DNA from: Microbulbifer sp. VAAF005
GTDB taxonomy: Bacteria; Pseudomonadota; Gammaproteobacteria; Pseudomonadales; Cellvibrionaceae
DNA: 64,000 nt
Direction: 5' to 3'
NCBI RefSeq assembly: GCF_030012985.1
Contig: NZ_CP120233.1
Coordinates: 1,178,001 to 1,242,000 of the forward strand
The translations under genes and the position numbers were made by a program. Below the pieces are notes generated by a model. The model saw only the letters and a list, made by a program, of their open reading frames with translations, was not told where the DNA came from and ran no database searches. Below, piece by piece: positions 57,778-64,000 of this stretch (positions are counted from its first letter, which is position 1; each line of letters opens with the position of its first letter).

Positions 57778-59306
57778 CTAACTTTTCTTATTACACTGTG
57801 ATTTTTTTAATAATACAGCTACAGCAACCAACAAAAGAAAAGTAAATACCACCAACCCCCACATCACCGACTGAAAAGCCTGGGCAAAAGCCTCATTAAA
57901 CATGTTAGCGATGCGACCGTGCAGAGCAGCAGACACCCCCATTGCGCCACGCTCTATCCTTTCAGGGTTAATCAGCAATGCTTCGATATATTTTTCCAGT
58001 ACACTGGTAATCTGCACCCCACTTTCCTGCAATTGATTTAGCAAAGTCTGTTTTTCCATTATCCGGAATACAGTACCCACTACAGCCAAACCAAGTGCTG
58101 CGCCTATGTTTTGTATGCCCCACAACATTCCGGTTGCTATACCTGCACTATTAGGCGGCAAAGCGCCAATAGCGATTGGCGCTGTCGCACTAAATACAAA
58201 CCCCCAAGCCACACCGAAAGGTATAAAAGCCAGCAAAAGCGTCGAAAAATTGGTATCCACTGAGAATTGTGTCATTACGATTGCCGCAATCAAAATACAT
58301 ATGACACCAATTAAGATTGGAGCCGCAGGTGCGGAATTAGCCGCCATTCTGCCCGCCACAGGAGATACCAAAGCCATTACCAAGGTAATAGGGAGCAAAA
58401 TCAAGCCGGACATTACCGTTGTATCCTGACGTACAATATGCAAATAAAATGGTAATAAAAAGAAAGCAGAAATGAGAAATATCAACAAACTAAAATTGGT
58501 TAAAACACAAGCGGAAAATAGCGAATTCTTAAAATAGGCAAAATGGATCAACGGTTGCTCCAGTTTTCGCTCAACACGAAAAAGGGCAATAAAACTCAAT
58601 ATAGAAATAACCAGTAACAACAGTATCGGCCAGCTCAACCAACCCACTTGCGCCCCTTCAACTACTAACACCACTAGCGAACCCACACTAAGCGCAAGAA
58701 GTATCATTCCACGCCAGTCAATATAACTTTTTTCTTTATCTAAATTTTGCGGGCTCCGCATCACAAAAAGACCAAGCACCATACTAACCAACACAAAGGG
58801 GATATTAATAAAAAGATCGACCTCCAAGACAAATACTCACATAGGACCCCACCCAATACCGGACCAAGAGCAAAGCCGACAGCCAATACCGACATCCACC
58901 ATCCCATTGCAAATCCGGCTTCTTTTTCTACAAAAGTGTGGGACAGCAAAGCAATATTATTCGGCACGATTATGGCAATGGAGACACCTTGAAAGGCCCG
59001 CCAGACAATTAACCAAAGTGGATCCTCAGCCAACCCCGCGAAAAGGGAGCTAACTGCAAGTAATACCCATCCAATATTGAGCATCTTCAGGGAGCCCACA
59101 ATATCCCCCAATCTCCCCATACTGGCCATCAGGATACATAGCATCAACATAAATATATTCATAACCCACTGGGTTTGAATAAAGGATGCACCTAAACTCT
59201 GCTGGATTGTCGGCAGCGCAATACTGACAATGGTGTAGTCCAACCCCAAAATAAAGGTGGCTGGAAAGGAGCCAAGCAAAACAACCCACTTATTCATTAG
59301 TCGCAT
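57778..59306 (-). CDS. MFS drug-exporter (DHA2/EmrB-QacA type), interrupted by one frameshift
   Basis: An N-terminal piece (LGLDYTIVSIALPTIQQSLGAS, about 170 residues) carries motif D1 and the first six or so membrane segments. A C-terminal piece (about 340 residues) carries eight more. They meet at the T5 run at 58810-58814 (A5 on +). One added T makes WRSIF-INIPF, the normal DHA2 junction, and gives one protein of about 510 residues and 14 segments. It would pump drugs or dyes with proton motive force. No regulator is adjacent. Confidence 0.75.
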
Positions 59307-59595
59307 AATTCCCCTTATGCAGCTTGTTAATTAAAGCAAGGAAAGACCCTGAATAATTTATCGGCATTTATTGCTGAGAGAGCTACACAACCCATCCATT
59401 ATCAATAGAATTATGATGCCACCAGAAAACAACAAGAAACCAACCCTCTTCACATAGACAAAAAAGTCCAATTCGTAGTAAAAAGCAAAAATAATAAAAA
59501 CGGTACCTTAAGGCACCACACACCAATAAAAATTAAAAAATATTCACTAGCGTCTACTGCAAAGGTAGCGTATCTACTTAGTCCGGAGAAAAATA

Positions 59596-60794
59596 ATGAA
59601 ACACACTATCAGACAGATGATCCTATCGATTCTATTTGTACTTTCCTTCGCCTCTCCCCCCTTTGGGCCGATAGCATTTCTGATTTCCAAAACAGCTGGA
59701 CAGGCACAGCCTTGGATCTACAGCGTCAAATAGACAACCACACTCCCATGAGTGAAAACAATATTTTGGGGACACACAATTCTTACAACTCAGAAGTGTA
59801 TCGCGCCTGTAACTTCTCAGTGGGATGTCGCTACCTGGACCCTCAACAGGAGCATTCCATAAAAGATCAATTGCGCATGGGAGCTCGCTTTATAGAACTG
59901 GATGTCCATTGGACAACGAAAATGGAGAGCCTTTTTTCCTATCCCAAAAGATTACTTCTGTGCCATGGGCTCTGCAGTATCAATGACAAGTACGCGACTG
60001 AAGGATTTAACGAAATAAAGGACTGGCTAAATGACAGCGCCAATCAGGACGAAGTCATCATTTTATATATCGAGGACCACTCTGATGGGCGCCATCAAGA
60101 TCTCTACAACCAAATAACCGATCGATTCGGGGATAAGATTTTCTACAGTGGCGGCTGCCAGAGTATTCCCAGTAGCCTTACAAAAAATGATGTGCTTGCT
60201 GCAGGGAAACAAGTCGTCGTGTGGAAAGATAGCGGCTGCTCTGGAAATGGTGACATGAAGAACATGGCCTTCACCGGATTAGGGGAAATCGGTCGAGTGT
60301 GGGAAGACAGCACCACTATTGGCACTATAGGAGAAATTTTTAGCGGTGGTATTGAACGAATCACAGCCGACGATGTGCGCAATGGCTTTGCTATAGGCCA
60401 CAACATAATCAACCTCGATAATATGAATACGACCGATGGGCGCATCGCTGCAGCTATTTGGTCATGGGATCAGAATGAGCCAAATAACTTGAACAATGAG
60501 GACTGCGCTATGCAGTGGGGCAACGGGCGCTGGAATGATGCCAACTGCAGCAACCAATATAGCTTCGCATGTAAGAACACGGCTGACGGTAGCTGGCTGG
60601 TCAGCGCCTCAACAGGCCCATTCTCTTATGGTGCCGGGGTGTGCCAAGCACTGGGCAATGACTACGTGTTTTCCGCCCCCACCAATAGCCAGGACAACCA
60701 AGCCCTTAAAAGCGCCAAGGAAACCACTGGCTATGACAAGGTATGGATTAACTATCAGGACCAGATAACTGAGGGCCAGTGGCAGCACAATTAA
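59596..60794 (+). CDS. Secreted PLC-like phosphodiesterase with C-type lectin-like domain, one frameshift
   Basis: The start at 59596 (GGAG seven bases upstream) encodes a signal peptide, but the frame stops about 45 codons on. Adding one C to the C6 run at 59656-59661 continues as LWADSISDFQNSWTGTALDLQRQIDN into the rest. The repaired protein (about 400 residues) has a PI-PLC X-like barrel: GTHNSYNS (first catalytic His), ARFIELDVHW and LLCHGLC (second His). It then has a C-type lectin-like half with EPNN and WNDANC, the calcium/sugar-binding motifs, and a second similar repeat to the end. Probably secreted, acting on a phosphodiester or glycolipid target. Confidence 0.62.
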
Positions 60795-60825
60795 CCTCAA
60801 AAATCTCGACTTGAGGATTTAGGCT

Positions 60826-60856
60826 GGATAGGAGGCTAAGCCCGAGCCTCCTATCC
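60826..60856 (+). terminator. Hairpin after the PLC-like gene
   Basis: GGATAGGAGGCT-AAGCCCG-AGCCTCCTATCC, a 12-bp perfect stem 31 bp past the stop, with no T-run. Confidence 0.65.
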
Positions 60857-61038
60857 AAGGCGAGTTTTATTGAAACCTCTCAAACACAAACCCTGTCACC
60901 ATATTCAACTAAATTACCAAAACGGGAATATAGCTCTGGGCCCAGCCACACTCTACTCTCCACTGATCGCTGATATGTCGTTAGTTAAGACAAGATCAGG
61001 CATAATCTGCCTCCTAACAAGACTGTCAGGACAAAATT

Positions 61039-62790
61039 ATGCGAATTCCTACCACCTGGCGCCGCCTTGGCTTGGCTATAGCCATCGGCGGTGTTATCAG
61101 CGGTTGTAGCAAGGGCAACGAAGAAGTCAGCTCACAAGCGCACTCCCATAAAGAACATATCGAGCACAGCACTGAAAAGCTCGATCTAGAAGCCGCTGAG
61201 AAGGCTCAAATTGATACTGTCGCCGCCGACCTGCACAAGCATGTCGCCGTATTGGCCTCCGATGAATTCGAAGGCCGCGCTCCCGCCAGTAAAGGTGAGG
61301 AGCTGACGGTAAACTATCTGGCAGAGCAATTTAAGGCGCTCGGACTTACCCCTGGTGCCGTAGATTCCGACGGTAACCCCAGCTGGTTCCAGGAAGTCCC
61401 CATTGTAGAGATGGATATTCAATCCACTTCCCTTACTATTCAGGGCGAGGGTGTAGGCCAGGTTCTAAAACCTATTGACGACATGGTCGCGTTTACCCAG
61501 CGGCAAACCAGCGCATCCAGCCTTAATGAAAGCGAATTGGTTTTTGTCGGTTACGGCATCGTAGCTCCAGAAAACAACTGGAATGACTACGCAGGTCTGG
61601 ATATGGAAGGCAAAACCGCAGTCATTCTGGTGAATGACCCCGGCTATGCCACCCAAGATGAGGCTCTATTTAATGGCAATGCCATGACCTACTACGGTCG
61701 CTGGAGCTACAAGTTTGAAGAAGCTGCCCGTCAGGGCGCCGCAGGGGCCATTATTGTCCATGAGAATGGCGCTGCCGGTTACCCCTGGGAAGTAGTGAGC
61801 GGCTCCTGGTCTGGCGCCCAGGTAAGCCTTGAAGCAGAAAACAAGAATATCGATCGCGTGGCGATTGAGGCCTGGATCACCAACCAGGCAGCGAAGGATC
61901 TGTTCCAGGCAGCAGGTCTCGACTTGGCCGAAGAAATGGCAGCGGCAAAAGCATCGGGATTCAAGCCTAAGTCACTGGAACTCAAAGCCAGCATCGAACT
62001 CAGCAACAGCCTTGAGAAGTCCAACTCTCGCAATGTTATTGCTAAGTTACCCGGCAAAAAGTACGCAGATGAAACCATTGTTTACACTGCCCACTGGGAC
62101 CACTTAGGGGTCAACAGAAATGCTTCTGGCGAAGACCATATCTTCAATGGCGCAGTGGACAATGCCACCGGCACCGCTGGACTACTTGCTCTTGCAGCCC
62201 AAGCAGTAAAAGAGGATCAAGCTGATCGCTCCCTGGTATTCGTTGCAGTAACTGCTGAAGAGTCCGGTTTACTCGGCTCCAAATACTATGCCGCCAACCC
62301 AGTTGAACCTCTGGAAAAGACGGTTGCCGGCTTTAACTTCGACGCTATGAATGTCTTGGGCCCCACCAAAGACATCACCGTCGTAGGCTTCGGCAGCAGC
62401 GAGCTGGAAAATCTCTTAGAAGCAGCCGCCAAAAAGCAGGGCCGCTATCTGGCTGCTGAAGAGCACCCGGAACGCGGTTACTTCTATCGTTCAGATCATT
62501 TCAGCCTGGCAAAAGAAGGCGTGCCAATGCTGTATTTTGATTCCGGTAGCGAAAACCATGAGCACGGCCGGGAGTGGGCACAATCCAAGGACAAGGAATA
62601 TCTCAGCCAGCACTACCACAAGCCGGGAGATGAATACGACCCCAACTGGAACCTGAAAGGCGCTGCTATGAACTTGCAGCTGGGCCTGCAATTGGGCCTG
62701 AAGTTGGCAAACAGCCGCGACTGGCCCAACTGGTATGAAGGCAATGAGTTCCGAGCTATTCGCGACGCCAGTGCCGAAAGCCGCAAATAA
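61039..62790 (+). CDS. M28-family aminopeptidase, lipoprotein
   Basis: 583 residues. The signal peptide ends in the lipobox ISGC (Cys23). A PA-domain insert lies at about residues 150-330. The M28 two-zinc site is visible: HWDHLGV, DNATGTAGLLAL (bridging Asp), AEESGLLGSKYYAANP (Glu-Glu), FDAMNVLG and RSDHFSLAKEGVPMLYF (last His). It releases N-terminal amino acids from peptides in the periplasm or at the outer membrane. It is preceded by a His-rich segment after the lipobox (QAHSHKEHIEH), perhaps for zinc capture. Confidence 0.92.
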   Translation: MRIPTTWRRLGLAIAIGGVISGCSKGNEEVSSQAHSHKEHIEHSTEKLDLEAAEKAQIDTVAADLHKHVAVLASDEFEGRAPASKGEELTVNYLAEQFKALGLTPGAVDSDGNPSWFQEVPIVEMDIQSTSLTIQGEGVGQVLKPIDDMVAFTQRQTSASSLNESELVFVGYGIVAPENNWNDYAGLDMEGKTAVILVNDPGYATQDEALFNGNAMTYYGRWSYKFEEAARQGAAGAIIVHENGAAGYPWEVVSGSWSGAQVSLEAENKNIDRVAIEAWITNQAAKDLFQAAGLDLAEEMAAAKASGFKPKSLELKASIELSNSLEKSNSRNVIAKLPGKKYADETIVYTAHWDHLGVNRNASGEDHIFNGAVDNATGTAGLLALAAQAVKEDQADRSLVFVAVTAEESGLLGSKYYAANPVEPLEKTVAGFNFDAMNVLGPTKDITVVGFGSSELENLLEAAAKKQGRYLAAEEHPERGYFYRSDHFSLAKEGVPMLYFDSGSENHEHGREWAQSKDKEYLSQHYHKPGDEYDPNWNLKGAAMNLQLGLQLGLKLANSRDWPNWYEGNEFRAIRDASAESRK

Positions 62791-62818
62791 CTAAGCAGGA
62801 TACACATCCCGCTTTTCC

Positions 62819-62845
62819 TTGGTGGCACCTCCTCGGTGCCACCAA
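62819..62845 (+). terminator. Hairpin after the M28 gene
   Basis: TTGGTGGCACC-TCCTC-GGTGCCACCAA forms an 11-bp stem 29 bp past the stop. Confidence 0.65.
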
Positions 62846-62910
62846 ACTTCCCACCCCAAACATCAACTCTGCATTAGCTGCAGGTGCCTCTCCCTGAATC
62901 GAAACCAATA

Positions 62911-62943
62911 AAAAAAGCCCCACTGTCTCCAGCAGGGCCTTTT
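62911..62943 (-). terminator. Terminator after fadD
   Basis: On the minus strand, a GGCCCTGCTG / CAGTGGGGC imperfect stem is followed by a T7 run (A7 on +), 32 bp beyond the fadD stop. Confidence 0.75.
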
Positions 62944-62974
62944 ATGCGAATGAGCTCTTTAGCTAAATAGCGAC

Positions 62975-64000
62975 TTAAGCAGCGCTAGTAGCCTCAAGCT
63001 TTTTCAACTCTTCATCGCGAAGTTCGCGGCGTAAGATTTTACCCACATTAGTTTTGGGTAAGTCCTCACGGAACTCCACATGCTTCGGCACTTTGTAAGC
63101 CGTCATATGCTCACGGCAGTAGGCGACAACTTCATCTTCAGTCAAAGATGGATCAGCCTTCACCAGGAAGAGCTTCACCTGCTCACCACTTTTCTCATCC
63201 GGGATACCGATAGCGGCAGCTTCAGTGACCTTCGGATGCGCGCTGATCACGTCTTCAATTTCATTGGGATATACATTGAAACCGGACACAATAATCATGT
63301 CCTTCTTACGATCTACGATTTTGATGTAACCATCATCCTGAATAACAGCCATATCGCCGGTATTCAACCAACCCTCACTGTCGATGGTATCCGCTGTCGC
63401 TTCCGGACGCTGCCAGTAGCCTTTCATCACCTGAGGTCCGCGCACGCACAGCTCGCCAGGAGAGTTGTTTGGCAGGTCATTGCCATTCTCATCGACAACC
63501 TTGACCTCAGTACCGGGAACAGGAACACCCACTGTGCCCAGCTGAACACCATCAGTAGGGTTAAATGAAACAACCGGGGAGGTTTCAGTCATACCGTAAC
63601 CTTCCATGATCATACAGCCGGTCATTTCCTCCCAGCGCTTAGCCGTATCGCGAGTTAACGCCATGCCACCAGAAGCTGTTGAGTGCAATTTGCTGAAGTC
63701 CAGTTCAGCAAAATCCTTGTTGCGCATCAGGCCATTGAACAGGGTATTGAGCCCAACAAATCCGGTGAAACGCAGGCCTTTCAGCATCTTCACAAAACCC
63801 GGAATATCCCTCGGGTTGGGCACTAACAACGAGTGGTTGCCCGTGGAGAATAGGCACATGCAGTGGATGGTAAATGCGTAGATATGGTAAAGAGGCAAAG
63901 GTGCAATATAGAACTCCTCACCTTCTTTCATACCACTGGCAAATGCGATACGAACCTGCTCCATATTCGCAACCAGATTGCCATTTGTTAGCATTGCCCC
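62975..64000 (-). CDS. fadD: Long-chain acyl-CoA synthetase FadD (partial, C-terminal ~342 residues)
   Basis: The reading runs open to the window edge, and the codons before its first Met (Gly-Ala-Met) continue the usual FadD sequence, so the N-terminal third is outside. Visible acyl-CoA synthetase motifs are YGMTETSP (AMP-binding), GWLNTGDMA, DGYIKIVDRKKDMIIVSGFNVYPNE and the C-terminal catalytic lysine in TNVGKILRREL. It activates fatty acids to acyl-CoA, feeding FadB/FadA at 30-33 kb. The end LEATSAA lies 32 bp from a terminator. Confidence 0.95.
   Translation of the reverse strand, partial: GAMLTNGNLVANMEQVRIAFASGMKEGEEFYIAPLPLYHIYAFTIHCMCLFSTGNHSLLVPNPRDIPGFVKMLKGLRFTGFVGLNTLFNGLMRNKDFAELDFSKLHSTASGGMALTRDTAKRWEEMTGCMIMEGYGMTETSPVVSFNPTDGVQLGTVGVPVPGTEVKVVDENGNDLPNNSPGELCVRGPQVMKGYWQRPEATADTIDSEGWLNTGDMAVIQDDGYIKIVDRKKDMIIVSGFNVYPNEIEDVISAHPKVTEAAAIGIPDEKSGEQVKLFLVKADPSLTEDEVVAYCREHMTAYKVPKHVEFREDLPKTNVGKILRRELRDEELKKLEATSAA

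Overview
The window is ordinary, gene-dense chromosomal DNA of a gammaproteobacterium. There are no phage genes, insertion sequences, CRISPR arrays or rRNA. Marker genes point to a marine, Pseudomonas/Cellvibrionales-type bacterium: the tig-clpP-clpX-lon-hupB-ppiD cluster, fadBA under a PsrA-type operator, FabY, a FimL-type pilus regulator, NhaB, and a polysaccharide lyase. Microbulbifer or a relative is my best guess, from gene content and protein style only.

Layout. 1-2320: tetR-MFP-RND efflux operon on the minus strand (RND gene cut by the window edge) with a palindromic operator. 2432-5477: YchJ-like protein, a small basic protein, rtcB with an elaborate leader, and a TruC-like pseudouridine synthase. 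5521-14000: PL14-like lyase, patatin, AcuI/YhdH, SohB, a membrane protein, NudC and FimL. 14364-20790: nhaB, the methyltransferase-rnhA-dnaQ operon, divergent gloB, and mltD. 20803-29866: ppiD, hupB, lon, clpX, clpP, tig and tRNA-Leu(UAG). 30005-38449: fadA/fadB, an XRE-cupin regulator, FabY, a divergent AraC-type regulator, a methyltransferase and ibpA with a sigma-32 promoter and ROSE-like thermometer. 38596-47471: ThpR, an HPF-like protein, glutathione reductase, YcjX/YcjF, a DUF2807 protein and a HIT protein. 47807-55942: globin-like protein, SlyD, DCC protein, TcdA/CsdL, LytTR regulator, acyltransferase, a CsdA-SufE fusion, TatD, a LysE exporter and a lipoprotein. 56134-64000: a candidate sRNA, M14 carboxypeptidase, MFS pump, a secreted PLC-like/lectin protein, M28 peptidase and FadD (cut by the window edge).

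Functional themes are protein quality control (Lon, ClpXP, trigger factor, PpiD, IbpA, SlyD), fatty-acid synthesis and beta-oxidation (FabY, FadA, FadB, FadD), RNA repair and modification (RtcB, ThpR, TruC, TcdA with the CsdA/E sulfur-transfer partner), and envelope or efflux functions.

The most striking feature is technical or evolutionary. Six genes (fimL, a methyltransferase, lon, a coiled-coil protein, an MFS pump and a PLC-like protein) carry seven reading-frame breaks, all at or next to G/C/T homopolymer runs. Six are repaired by adding one base to the run. This looks like homopolymer undercalling in the assembly, so these genes should be treated as probably intact until resequenced. 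The best biological leads are the rtcB leader (promoter, 11-codon ORF, hairpin, anti-SD-like segment, terminator), the CsdA-SufE fusion near csdL, the ibpA thermometer, a globin-like protein without an obvious proximal histidine, and an orphan structured transcript at 56134-56319.
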